Shown piece by piece: positions 56,409 to 64,000 of a DNA stretch of 64,000 bases. Below the pieces are notes generated by a model. That model was not told the DNA's origin and did no database searches. It was given only the letters and a program-made list of their open reading frames with translations. Within the stretch, counting starts at the first letter, position 1. Every line of letters begins with the position of its first letter. Both the position numbers and the translations under genes were made by a program. The DNA is taken from assembly GCF_020906275.1 (NCBI RefSeq), contig NZ_CP086727.1, positions 62,001 through 126,000 on the forward strand, given 5' to 3'. This DNA comes from Parasphingorhabdus litoris DSM 22379 (GTDB lineage: Bacteria; Pseudomonadota; Alphaproteobacteria; Sphingomonadales; Sphingomonadaceae).

Positions 56409-56457
56409 GATTGGCGGCTTCGTCGATATTATCCGGTTTCGATGTGTCGGGCTCCAT
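56350..56457 (-). CDS. Candidate 35-residue protein overlapping alpA
   Basis: A short minus-strand frame beginning MEPDTSKPDNIDEAANPIQL, with AAGGAG seven bases before its ATG, the best ribosome-binding site in the element. It starts 13 bases after the end of the traA C-terminal fragment on the same strand, so it could have been the next gene after traA, cut short when the alpA side was joined. It is acidic and Asn/Asp-rich at the N-terminus. It is not recognised; it may be a truncated remnant. Confidence 0.4.
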   Translation of the reverse strand: MEPDTSKPDNIDEAANPIQLRFRQHDKQAGLQTIG

Positions 56458-56469
56458 TATTTATCTCCT

Positions 56470-56997
56470 TTACATGCCAATGCCTCTGCCGCGCCCCAGA
56501 CCAAGATATTGTGTCAGTTCATGCGCGATACCGCCGCCGCTGCCGCGCAGTCCCAGTTCCATCTTGTGATTGTGCAGAATCGATTCCACCTGCGGATCGC
56601 GCTCCAGGGCCTTGGCCATATGGCCCATGCTTGCAGTGATGGCTTTGGTGCGATCATGGTGACCGGATTGCATCGCCATGTCGCGCTGGCGGCCGAGCTG
56701 CTGCCAGTTTTCCACAAAGCGGTCGGCGCGCATCTCCGGGTTGATGCGAGCTCGTGCCTCCAGCTGCATCGCCTGAACGGTGCGCGCGGTCTTTCCACTG
56801 GCGGCTTCCACAACAAATTCGGGCTGGCGATTAAACGCAGCCGCCGCATCGCGCCCTGCATCGGGGCGGACTTGGTCCAAGGCTTCGCGCGCCCTGGCCA
56901 AAGCCGTTTGCTGGTGCGGCAGGACGGGCAGACCCTTGTCCCGCATGCGCCCGATGTCTTCGACCGCCCGCGCATATTTCCGGATGCCGTGCTGCAT
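56470..56997 (-). pseudogene. Out-of-frame C-terminal part of TraA relaxase
   Basis: A 175-codon piece that continues the conjugative relaxase but in another frame: LPVLPHQQTALARAREALDQ, EFVVEAASGKTARTVQAMQL and LGRGRGIGM near the end. The frame is open further upstream to the point where the main traA frame ends (about 57050), so one shift joins them. Similar C-terminal sequence is part of longer TraA proteins. Alternatively it is a separate small gene, starting at the ATG 56997, without a good ribosome-binding site. Confidence 0.6.
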
Positions 56998-57032
56998 ATC
57001 CCGCGTGCCAGACCTTTGCGGTGCCCCTTTCT

Positions 57033-59399
57033 CTAGTGCACCGCTGGCTCTGCGGGCGGCTTGAACGATGCAAAGATGCTGCGCGCTCCTTCGACAGTGT
57101 TTTGGAGAGTCTTTTCCGGCACTGCCTTGCGCACAATCTCGGTAACGCGCTCACGCCATGTCAGCCCCCGCCGCTCGGCAAAGACGCGTGCCGGATCATG
57201 CTCACGCGCACGCATGTAATCGAGCGCCATATCTTTGCCCCGCTCCCGGGACAGGGTGCGGGCAAGCTTTTGCCTGTCTGCAAAATCATCTTTGCCATAA
57301 TGAACATGCACAGTGTCGCGGTGGCGTGACAATGCCACATAGGAGGAATGCCGATCCAGTCCCGGTGTCGCCAGAACATGGGTGCGGTCGACCGTCATGC
57401 CCTGAGATTTGTGGATGGTTGCAGCATAGCCATGATCCAGATGCGCATAATGTTTGAGATCAAAGCGGGTGCTTCGGCCATCATCAAGTTTTACCGTCAT
57501 GGCGTTGGGGCTGACCTGTTCGATTGTTCCCAGCGATCCGTTCTTGACACCGAGGCGGCGATCGTTCTGCAGGAACATCAACCGTTCGCCGGTCGCAAAG
57601 CTGCGGTCGCCGCGTTCGACTGCGATAGCAATATCTGCGCCTAGCGCTCCGGCATCGCGCGATGTTCTGCGTGCGCCTTCATTAAGTAGACGCACTTCAT
57701 CATTGGTATGGGTTAAAATAATCTGGCTCTGATCTGGATGGGCAACACGCGCGCGCTCCCACTTGGTGGTGAGTGTCGCGCGCGCGGCCGCTCTTGTCTC
57801 TGCTATATGGACAGCGCCATGGTCGTCATAGGCCCGTAAAGCCTCAGCTGTCCGGTCTGTAGCCAGATGCCGCGTCGCCTCGCGCTGCCAGTCTTCCCGC
57901 TGCCGCCGGATTTGTGTAATCTCGACGCTGCCCTGGCTCTCTGCAATCGACCGGAATGCGGCCCCGGCTTCAATCGCCTGCAGCTGCTGGGGATCACCGA
58001 CCAGCACGACCTTGGCTCCGGCGTCACCTGCAGCCGACAGCATCCGCTCCATTTGCCTGGAGCCCACCATTCCCGCTTCGTCAATGACCAGCACATGGCG
58101 GGCCGTCAACAGATCACGCCCCTGTCCCCATTGATATTCAAGGCTAGCAATGGTGCGCGAAGGGATGGTAGAGCCGCTTTCGAGATTTTCCGCGGCTATG
58201 CCGGACAAAGCAGCCCCGTGAACCTGATAGCCGGAGCCTTCCCATGCGTCTTTCGCTACCCCACGCATGGCCGACTTGCCGGTACCCGCATAGCCAAGGA
58301 CGATACCGATATCCTTGGTATCGGTAAGATGATCGAACGCTGCACGCTGTTCGCCAGACAGGACAAGCCCGCGTGCTTCAGCGGCGGCAAGCGTCCGCTC
58401 ACGGGAGCGCGCGCCGACGCGGGTGTGTTCGCGTTTGGACAGAAGCGTTGCAGCCCGCTTCAACCGTTCTTCCACCGCAATCATCTCTTTGCTGGTAAAG
58501 CGCTCGTTGCCGCGTCGGTCTTTACCGAGCGCGACCATCTCTGGCGACGCCTTGATCGCATGCATGGTGGCATCAAACTGGTCCTTGCTGTCGGAATGGC
58601 GGTGCACGAACATCGCGAGGTCGCGTTTGGTAAAGGTTGCCTGCTGTTTTGTAATCGCGTCCAAAGCAAGGCCGCGACTGGCGATAATCTTTGCGCCGTT
58701 GCGCCGGGCAATATCGGCATGTTCGGCCATGCGTTCGGCCTCAAGGCCATGTTCGGGCATTCTTGATGCCGCAGGCCCGATCTTGTTCTGCGGTTCCAGA
58801 TCAATGCCCTGATCTTCCAGGCTGCGGTGGTCAATCTGCGCATCGATATCGAGTGCGGCTAGCCGCTCATTGACATGGCCTGCCCAATGTTCGCGCCACT
58901 CTTGTATCAGTTCGGTCTTGTTCCAGCCCCGCACCTTTGCGCCAAAGCCGTCTTCGTCCACTTCGCGCATGGTCAGCATCACATGGGCATGGGGCTTGGC
59001 AAACCCGTCTGCGCCGATATCCCAGTGCACATTGAGATCGGCAATCATACCGCGTTCCACAAATTGTTCTTTGACAAAATCACGGGCCAGATCGATGCCT
59101 TGACTCTCCGTCATCTCACGCGGAATGGCAAATTCCACTTCGCGGGCGAGCTGCGCGTCCTTGCGCACTTCTTTGGCTTCGACTTCATTCCAAAGCCGCT
59201 CGCGGTCGGACAGATGCTCTGGTGCACCCTCCGGCAGCAACACTTCCGAATGCACGACGCCCGCCTTGTTGGTAAAATCATGATCACGGTCGAGGCGCTC
59301 ATCGTGCAAACGCTCCGCCGAGCGATAGGCAGCAGATGCTAAAGCGCTTGACCCCTGGCTGCGCGAAATGATTTTTGCAGAGAAATGATAGATGGCCAT
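57033..59399 (-). CDS. traA: Conjugative relaxase/helicase TraA (Ti type)
   Basis: Nicks and unwinds DNA for conjugation. The 788-residue protein begins with the MobA/MobL relaxase domain: YHFSAKIISRSQGSSALASA, AYRSAERLHDERLDRDH, and the metal-binding HUH-like FAKPHAHVMLTMREV. A RecD-like helicase follows with Walker A IVLGYAGTGKSAMRG, Walker B HVLVIDEAGMVGSRQM, and motif VVLVGDPQQLQAIEAGAA. ATG 59399 starts the relaxase motif; a longer frame to 59525 is not conserved. The protein stops at AEPAVH, earlier than usual, and the expected C-terminus continues in another frame downstream (56470-57050), so it is probably truncated. Confidence 0.85.
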   Translation of the reverse strand: MAIYHFSAKIISRSQGSSALASAAYRSAERLHDERLDRDHDFTNKAGVVHSEVLLPEGAPEHLSDRERLWNEVEAKEVRKDAQLAREVEFAIPREMTESQGIDLARDFVKEQFVERGMIADLNVHWDIGADGFAKPHAHVMLTMREVDEDGFGAKVRGWNKTELIQEWREHWAGHVNERLAALDIDAQIDHRSLEDQGIDLEPQNKIGPAASRMPEHGLEAERMAEHADIARRNGAKIIASRGLALDAITKQQATFTKRDLAMFVHRHSDSKDQFDATMHAIKASPEMVALGKDRRGNERFTSKEMIAVEERLKRAATLLSKREHTRVGARSRERTLAAAEARGLVLSGEQRAAFDHLTDTKDIGIVLGYAGTGKSAMRGVAKDAWEGSGYQVHGAALSGIAAENLESGSTIPSRTIASLEYQWGQGRDLLTARHVLVIDEAGMVGSRQMERMLSAAGDAGAKVVLVGDPQQLQAIEAGAAFRSIAESQGSVEITQIRRQREDWQREATRHLATDRTAEALRAYDDHGAVHIAETRAAARATLTTKWERARVAHPDQSQIILTHTNDEVRLLNEGARRTSRDAGALGADIAIAVERGDRSFATGERLMFLQNDRRLGVKNGSLGTIEQVSPNAMTVKLDDGRSTRFDLKHYAHLDHGYAATIHKSQGMTVDRTHVLATPGLDRHSSYVALSRHRDTVHVHYGKDDFADRQKLARTLSRERGKDMALDYMRAREHDPARVFAERRGLTWRERVTEIVRKAVPEKTLQNTVEGARSIFASFKPPAEPAVH

Positions 59400-59571
59400 G
59401 ATGGCAATCCATTTACACTCTTCAAGCAACTTCGGCACGACGTATAAGCGCGCCCTCCCATGAAAATTTCCTGTGCGGGACCGGGACGTGTCACAGCGTT
59501 CCGGCGACCCTGCAGCCTCGCGCACAGACTTGTTCTATAGTGGCACCAGCAAACAATATTGGAGACAGATC

Positions 59572-59766
59572 ATGCGCAAACCACGCGATATTGATGCAGA
59601 ACTGCAAGCGCTGTCCGACAAGGCAAAGCTGCTAAAGGCGCGCAAGGTCCAGCAGCTTGGCGAGCTGGTCATTGCTACGCAGGCCGACAGGCTGGATGCG
59701 GACATACTGGCGGGCGTACTGCTCACCGCCGTTCAAAACAAGGACGCCAGCCAGCAGGAGGCGTAG
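59572..59766 (+). CDS. traC: TraC-like conjugal transfer protein
   Basis: A 64-residue charged protein, divergent from traA: MRKPRDIDAELQALSDKAKL, LKARKVQQLGELVIATQADR. Position and size match TraC of Ti-type conjugation regions, where traC, traD and traG are transcribed away from traA. Its coiled-coil-like sequence supports a structural role in DNA processing. GGAG lies eight bases upstream of the ATG. Assignment is by position and resemblance. Confidence 0.65.
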   Translation: MRKPRDIDAELQALSDKAKLLKARKVQQLGELVIATQADRLDADILAGVLLTAVQNKDASQQEA

Positions 59767-59860
59767 CGCAAGAAAGGCGCGAGCTTTTTTTACAGGCCCT
59801 CACGCAAGGTGGCTCGCACGGCTCGAACAAACCCGCAAGGTGATAGCGAGAAACCGGGCG

Positions 59861-60169
59861 ATGGTGCACCGGCTTGAAGCCCGTCAGTGCCGCACCGGCA
59901 AGAGGGACTGGGTGATGAAACGCAGGGAACGCACCCGCCGTCTGATTGAGCTGGGCGGTCTGGTCCAGAAAGCCGGACTGGCCGAACTGACCGATAATGA
60001 TCGGGCGGTGCTGCTTGGTGCCTTTCTGGCAGTGGCGGCCAAGCTGCGCAGCGAGAAACGGGAACGGGCCATGACGCTATGGCGCAGGCGCAGCAAGCGG
60101 GCTTTTGCAAAAGACACACAATCTCCACCAGCAAATGTCCATCAAACTGAACCGGAGGGAAATACTTAA
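59861..60169 (+). CDS. traD: TraD-like conjugal transfer protein
   Basis: About 102 residues, basic. MKRRERTRRLIELGGLVQKA and GLAELTDNDRAVLLGAFLAV match small Ti-type TraD proteins, so this is the second gene of traC-traD-traG. The reading frame is open further upstream, so the start is unclear; ATG 59861 or 59915 are candidates. The next gene, traG, is absent: after a good GGAGGG only MMTE can be read before a stop at 60180. The transfer region is therefore incomplete. Confidence 0.6.
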   Translation: MVHRLEARQCRTGKRDWVMKRRERTRRLIELGGLVQKAGLAELTDNDRAVLLGAFLAVAAKLRSEKRERAMTLWRRRSKRAFAKDTQSPPANVHQTEPEGNT

Positions 60170-60510
60170 TTGATGATGACAGAGTAGCTAGGCTGCGCTC
60201 CAGTAACCTGCGTCACAATGGCGACCTCCCGCACTATGTGGATGATTTCGGATTCGAGGCGTTTTAGTTGAGTGAATGCTATAGCCGTCCTGTTTGCTAT
60301 ATATGCCTTGTTCGAATCGATTCATTTGTTCTGACACCTTCTTTGAAACGCCGATTTCGCTAGACGAAAGTCTCTTAAAATGCTCGTAAGATTCTCTTAC
60401 TCGCACTAAACAGCGTTTATACACCATTTAATGACATTTTTATTGACCCATCAGAGGAACTCGCTACTGCCCGGTGAGCTTATTCTGAAAAGAGGCAGAC
60501 AACTTGAAAT
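60170..60510. other. Gene-poor junction before the polysaccharide cluster
   Basis: About 340 bases without a convincing gene. The first about 90 bases carry a possible coding remnant in the plus strand ending PHYVDDFGFEAF and a stop at 60266-60268. The rest is AT-rich, unlike the DNA to the left, and must contain the promoter of the polysaccharide genes. A minus-strand frame of 79 codons here has no coding character. Confidence 0.5.
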
Positions 60511-61962
60511 ATGCCAGCTAGTCAAGAATCTTTAAGAGCAGTAATGTCTTCTCCCAAAACACGTTTCTATGCCTTTTTGTTATTCATGAGTTGTGTGTTT
60601 CTAATGGGCGGTGGATCACGATCTGATATTCAATCACTAATGATTTTGCGTCCTTTGTCTTTAGTATTTATAGCATATGCGTCAATTGTTACGCGACCAG
60701 AAATATGGAGCGGCCGATTAGCTCCACTCTATTTTCTTGCCGCATTAACGGCGATAGTGATTTTGCAGCTTATCCCTTTACCTCCATCGGTTTGGGGTAA
60801 CCTGCCGCATCGAGAAATCTATTTAGAAATCGCCTCGCTCGCGGGCATCGAACAGCCGTGGAGACCGTTGACGCTATCGCCATCGAAAACTTGGAATAGT
60901 TTATGGTCCCTTACAATTCCTTTGGCGGCCGTTTTACTATATTTGAATTTGGAACCCAAAAATCGCAGCAAAGCTATAATTTCATTAATTATTCTAGCTG
61001 CTGTGAGCGCGTTGGTGGCTGTTTTCCAAATAGCTGGGTCATCTCGCGGTCCTCTATATCTTTATCGCATCACCAATTTTGGAACTCCGGTAGGATTATT
61101 TGCGAATCGAAATCACCAAGCTGTCATGCTGGCTTGTCTCGTTCTAATGCTCGGCTGGTACGCGGGCACTAAAAGTCATCGCAGTAATCTGGCATCACTA
61201 AAAGTGAACGGCGCAATTGCCTTAGCTGTTTTGCTCGTTCCCCTAATCATTATCACTGGATCCAGGGCCGGGCTGGTATTAATGTTCCCAGCATTGTTTA
61301 TGGTTGGAATATACGTCTTATTTGGCAAATATTATTCCCGTAAATCGGAAACCAATTTCAGCCTTGGGACATATACGTGGAATATCTCCGTTAGGAACGT
61401 GATTCTTATGGTTGTTGCGGCCCTATTCTCATTTGTTATCGGCTTAACTCTTCTTTTGTCACGCTCTTTGGCCTTTGATCGGCTTTTCGGAAAGGATATT
61501 ATTAGCGATATGCGAGGACAGGTCTCCTCAACGCTTGAATCTATGGCGCAAGGCTACTTTCCGTTCGGTAGCGGCTTCGGATCATTCGAGCATGTGTTTA
61601 AGCAGTTTGAAACTTATGAGCTGTTGCGACCAACTTATCTGAATCAGGCGCACAATGATTGGTTGCAATTTGTCATTGAGGGAGGCCTTCCCGCTATTTT
61701 GTTGCTGATTGCACTCTTAATTTGGCTGGTCAAGCGATCAGTCTTTGTCATTCGATTGGGAGTTTGGACGTCCGCGGGTAAGGCATCAATCATGTCTCTT
61801 GGATCTTTATCATTTTGCGCCGCCGCTAGCATAGTAGATTATCCACTTAGAGTTCCCACACTGATGGCATTTGCGGCCGTGATGTTGAGCTTCTTTGCAG
61901 ATAACAGTCGAGAAAATTCCCCGGTTCGCGGAAATCGAACAACTCCCGTAGAGCCAAGTTGA
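60511..61962 (+). CDS. O-antigen ligase / polysaccharide polymerase family protein
   Basis: A multi-spanning inner-membrane protein (483 residues, about 10-12 helices) of the Wzy/WaaL family, which joins or polymerises lipid-linked glycans at the periplasmic side. GLFANRNHQAVMLACLVLML is the typical WaaL-like block, LIIITGSRAGLVLMFPALFM has the conserved GSR(A/S)G, the long periplasmic loop contains FPFGSGFGSFEHVFKQFETY with the conserved His, and LNQAHNDWLQFVIEGGLPAI matches the HND-W-L signature. AT-rich compared with genes to its left. It heads a run with the Wza and Wzc-like genes. Confidence 0.88.
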   Translation: MPASQESLRAVMSSPKTRFYAFLLFMSCVFLMGGGSRSDIQSLMILRPLSLVFIAYASIVTRPEIWSGRLAPLYFLAALTAIVILQLIPLPPSVWGNLPHREIYLEIASLAGIEQPWRPLTLSPSKTWNSLWSLTIPLAAVLLYLNLEPKNRSKAIISLIILAAVSALVAVFQIAGSSRGPLYLYRITNFGTPVGLFANRNHQAVMLACLVLMLGWYAGTKSHRSNLASLKVNGAIALAVLLVPLIIITGSRAGLVLMFPALFMVGIYVLFGKYYSRKSETNFSLGTYTWNISVRNVILMVVAALFSFVIGLTLLLSRSLAFDRLFGKDIISDMRGQVSSTLESMAQGYFPFGSGFGSFEHVFKQFETYELLRPTYLNQAHNDWLQFVIEGGLPAILLLIALLIWLVKRSVFVIRLGVWTSAGKASIMSLGSLSFCAAASIVDYPLRVPTLMAFAAVMLSFFADNSRENSPVRGNRTTPVEPS

Positions 61963-62063
61963 CGTTAAAAATGGTGAGTCGTTTCATCCCCATTCATGGT
62001 TTACGTGTCAATGCAGCTCGTCTATTCGGCTACTGTATTTCTGATTAAGGATGTTATAACTCT

Positions 62064-62771
62064 ATGACGATTCGTTTTTCTGTTCTTATGCTCAGCTTTT
62101 TTTTGGCATCATGTGCGAGCTCCGGTGCTGTTGGAACCAGTTCTGATGTAACTGTCGTTTCAGAAGACGGTTTACCTGAACCAACCCGCTCGGATCTTCT
62201 GGCAGCAAATCGGCCATATCTGATCGGACCATTTGACAAGCTTAAAATAGACGTTTTCGGTATCGAAGATCTAACAAAAGAAGTTCAGATTGATGCGAGT
62301 GGGAGGCTATCATTTCCGCTTATAGGTGTCGTCGAGGCCTCTGGCCTTACACCGGGGGAACTGGCAGAAACTATTGAGCAGAGACTGCGTGGCAGATATG
62401 TACGGGATCCGGAAGTCACTATAAACCTTGATGAAACAGTTAGCCAGGTTATCACGGTTGATGGCCAGGTTGGGGAACCGGGGCTCTACCCGGTTATTGG
62501 CAGAATGACTCTTATGAGAGCTGTTGCGACGGCTGGCGGCACCTCAGAATTCGCAAAATTGAGCGACGTGGTCATTTTTCGTAACGTTCGCGGACAACAA
62601 CTTGCGGGTCTTTACAATTTGAAAGCTATCCGACGTGGAAACTACGGTGATCCCGAAGTATTTGCTAACGATGTTATCATTGTGGGGGATTCTCAAGCGC
62701 GAAGACTTTTCAAGGATATTTTGCAGGCGTCACCACTTTTGACAACGCCGCTCGTCATCCTCACTCGCTGA
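62064..62771 (+). CDS. Polysaccharide export lipoprotein (Wza/GumB type)
   Basis: An outer-membrane export protein of 235 residues. It has a lipoprotein signal peptide (FSVLMLSFFLASC, lipobox L-A-S-C), then the polysaccharide-export domain with PYLIGPFDKLKIDVFGIEDL and FPLIGVVEASGLTPGELAET, and a SLBB domain (QVITVDGQVGEPGLYPVIGR, TLMRAVATAGGTSEFA). This is the Wza/GumB/KpsD-type channel part. It precedes the chain-length gene as in exopolysaccharide operons. AT-rich like its neighbours. Confidence 0.92.
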   Translation: MTIRFSVLMLSFFLASCASSGAVGTSSDVTVVSEDGLPEPTRSDLLAANRPYLIGPFDKLKIDVFGIEDLTKEVQIDASGRLSFPLIGVVEASGLTPGELAETIEQRLRGRYVRDPEVTINLDETVSQVITVDGQVGEPGLYPVIGRMTLMRAVATAGGTSEFAKLSDVVIFRNVRGQQLAGLYNLKAIRRGNYGDPEVFANDVIIVGDSQARRLFKDILQASPLLTTPLVILTR

Positions 62772-62812
62772 CTTAATGCAGCCCATTAGAAATATAAATC
62801 GGAACCGCTCGC

Positions 62813-64000
62813 ATGAATCTAGTTAGTGACAATCAAGCGCAAAATCCGGGAACGCAGAATACCGGCTACTATGAGGATACCACACATGGGACTCCGCCAT
62901 TGCTGCAATATTGGCATGCGATCCTGCGCCACAAAATAGCGATTGCGACCATTGTTGCAGTTACGCTGATGATTGGCGTACTGTTTACATTGCTTACAAC
63001 ACCTTACTATACGGCAACTTCGCGCATCGAGATCAATCGAACGCAGGATAAGGTAACCAATGTAGAAGGATTGCAGCAGGAAGATACAGGGCAAAATCTC
63101 GAATTTTATCAAACACAATATGCCTTACTCGAATCAAGATCACTAGCCGAGCGAGTTGCACGTGCACAGAATCTTGCAACACGTGACAGTTTCTTTGAAG
63201 CATTTGGGATTGATCCCGAAGGTGGCGGTCTATTGACCACAAAGGCCAATCCCAACAGTGCGGCCGAACGGAATCGGCGTTTGAAACTAGCGACCGATAT
63301 ATTGATTGAGCATATCTCAATTTCGCCCGTTCGCGGATCGAGTTTAGTCGATATTAGCTTCGAAAGCCCCAGCATCAAATTATCGGCTGACATAGCAAAT
63401 TCGTGGGTGACAGAATTTGTTGCATCGAACCTAGACCGGCGGTTTGATTCTAGTGCTGATGCGCGAAAGTTTCTGGAAGAACGACTGGAACAACTCCGCC
63501 AAAAGCTAGAAGATTCCGAAAGGCAGTTGGTATTTTATGCTGACCGAAAACAAATAGTCACTTTGTCATCGACAACCGGCGCCGATGGCCGCACAGTTGG
63601 TGGTCAGACATTGGCCACCGCAAATCTGGAATCGTTGAATGCAGAACTTGCACAGGCCACCGCCCAACGTATCGCTGCGGAGAGTGAAGCGAAGCAAAGT
63701 AGCGGCAACAAAGATTCATTGTCGTATCTAGCGATAAACGGTATCCGTCAGCAACGCGCCACGATCGCAGCCGAATATGCCAAACTTCTGGTTCAGTTTG
63801 AGCCTGAGTATCCGGAAGCGAAAGCCTTGGAATCGCAAATCGCTGCGCTGGATAGCGCGATTGCACAGGAAGAAGCGCGCATCCGGTCCGGAAACCAGGC
63901 GAGTTATAGGGAAGCTGTTGCTCGAGAAAAACAACTCAGCGAAAAAGTAAATCAGCTGAAAAACCTGTTCAGCGGTGAACGCCGTGCTTCTATTCAATAT
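62813..64000 (+). CDS. Wzz/GumC-type exopolysaccharide chain-length protein (5' part)
   Basis: The frame is open to the end of the window (396 codons seen), so the gene is incomplete. It has an N-terminal membrane helix (IAIATIVAVTLMIGVLFTLL, about 42-62) and a Wzz domain (TATSRIEINRTQDKVTNVEG). A long coiled-coil region follows with LEERLEQLRQKLEDSERQLV and KLLVQFEPEYPEAKALESQI, the GNVR-like portion before the kinase in Wzc/GumC. It probably regulates chain length and export of the polysaccharide together with the Wza-like lipoprotein; whether a tyrosine kinase domain follows cannot be seen. ATG 62813 is the first good start after the Wza stop (42 bases). Confidence 0.9.
   Translation, partial: MNLVSDNQAQNPGTQNTGYYEDTTHGTPPLLQYWHAILRHKIAIATIVAVTLMIGVLFTLLTTPYYTATSRIEINRTQDKVTNVEGLQQEDTGQNLEFYQTQYALLESRSLAERVARAQNLATRDSFFEAFGIDPEGGGLLTTKANPNSAAERNRRLKLATDILIEHISISPVRGSSLVDISFESPSIKLSADIANSWVTEFVASNLDRRFDSSADARKFLEERLEQLRQKLEDSERQLVFYADRKQIVTLSSTTGADGRTVGGQTLATANLESLNAELAQATAQRIAAESEAKQSSGNKDSLSYLAINGIRQQRATIAAEYAKLLVQFEPEYPEAKALESQIAALDSAIAQEEARIRSGNQASYREAVAREKQLSEKVNQLKNLFSGERRASIQY

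Noticed and set aside
57867..58766. 299-codon plus-strand frame under traA
   Set aside because: Antisense shadow of the helicase domain.
60188..60427. Minus-strand frame of 79 codons in the junction region
   Set aside because: No domain and no coding character; probably chance in AT-rich DNA.

Overview
The window looks like chromosome of an alphaproteobacterium of the order Sphingomonadales, probably a marine Sphingorhabdus/Parasphingorhabdus-like sphingomonad. That placement is inferred from lptB-rpoN adjacency, rpmI-rplT-pheST, metX-metW, an EipA-type DUF1134 protein, a DUF5818-like small protein, moderate GC and overall protein character. No rRNA gene or CRISPR array was seen.

Layout. 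0-7.4 kb is housekeeping: the end of lptB, rpoN, a likely ald-SDR-DUF5818-GNAT operon, and two divergent periplasmic cyclophilins. 7.5-19.4 kb is a block of surface genes bracketed by tRNA-Ser(GGA) and tRNA-Leu(GAG). It holds a large HAD-domain protein with a methyltransferase, a membrane-bound AraC-type regulator, a 1214-residue trimeric autotransporter adhesin, and a glycosyltransferase/acyltransferase pair. 19.6-49.8 kb is mostly core metabolism and information processing: ftsEX, plsC, tyrC-hisC, metX-metW, an SLC13 permease, a 1-Cys peroxiredoxin, prfC, pheST-rplT-rpmI, hisN, prs, a LytTR/DUF2306 pair, nadE-gltX, tonB, ribD-ribE and eipA.

50.1-60.2 kb is accessory DNA starting at tRNA-Ser(GCT). 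It contains a dead tyrosine recombinase (two frameshifts and loss of the catalytic core), intact wecB and wecC for UDP-ManNAcA synthesis, a wrecked WbpM/CapD-type nucleotide-sugar dehydratase, an AlpA-like regulator, and a Ti-type traA/traC/traD fragment whose traG is absent. From 60.2 kb to the end a more AT-rich polysaccharide cluster begins: O-antigen ligase/polymerase, Wza-type export lipoprotein and a Wzc/GumC-type chain-length protein that runs off the window.

Reading them together: the accessory blocks concentrate on the cell surface (adhesin, glycan modification, exopolysaccharide) and lie next to tRNA genes, while the mobile machinery that probably carried the second block is decaying. 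No single wholly new system is proven. The best candidates for unstudied biology are the HAD/unknown-domain protein with its methyltransferase, the cysteine-loop adhesin beside a membrane-embedded AraC regulator, and the short leader and antisense reading frames described below.
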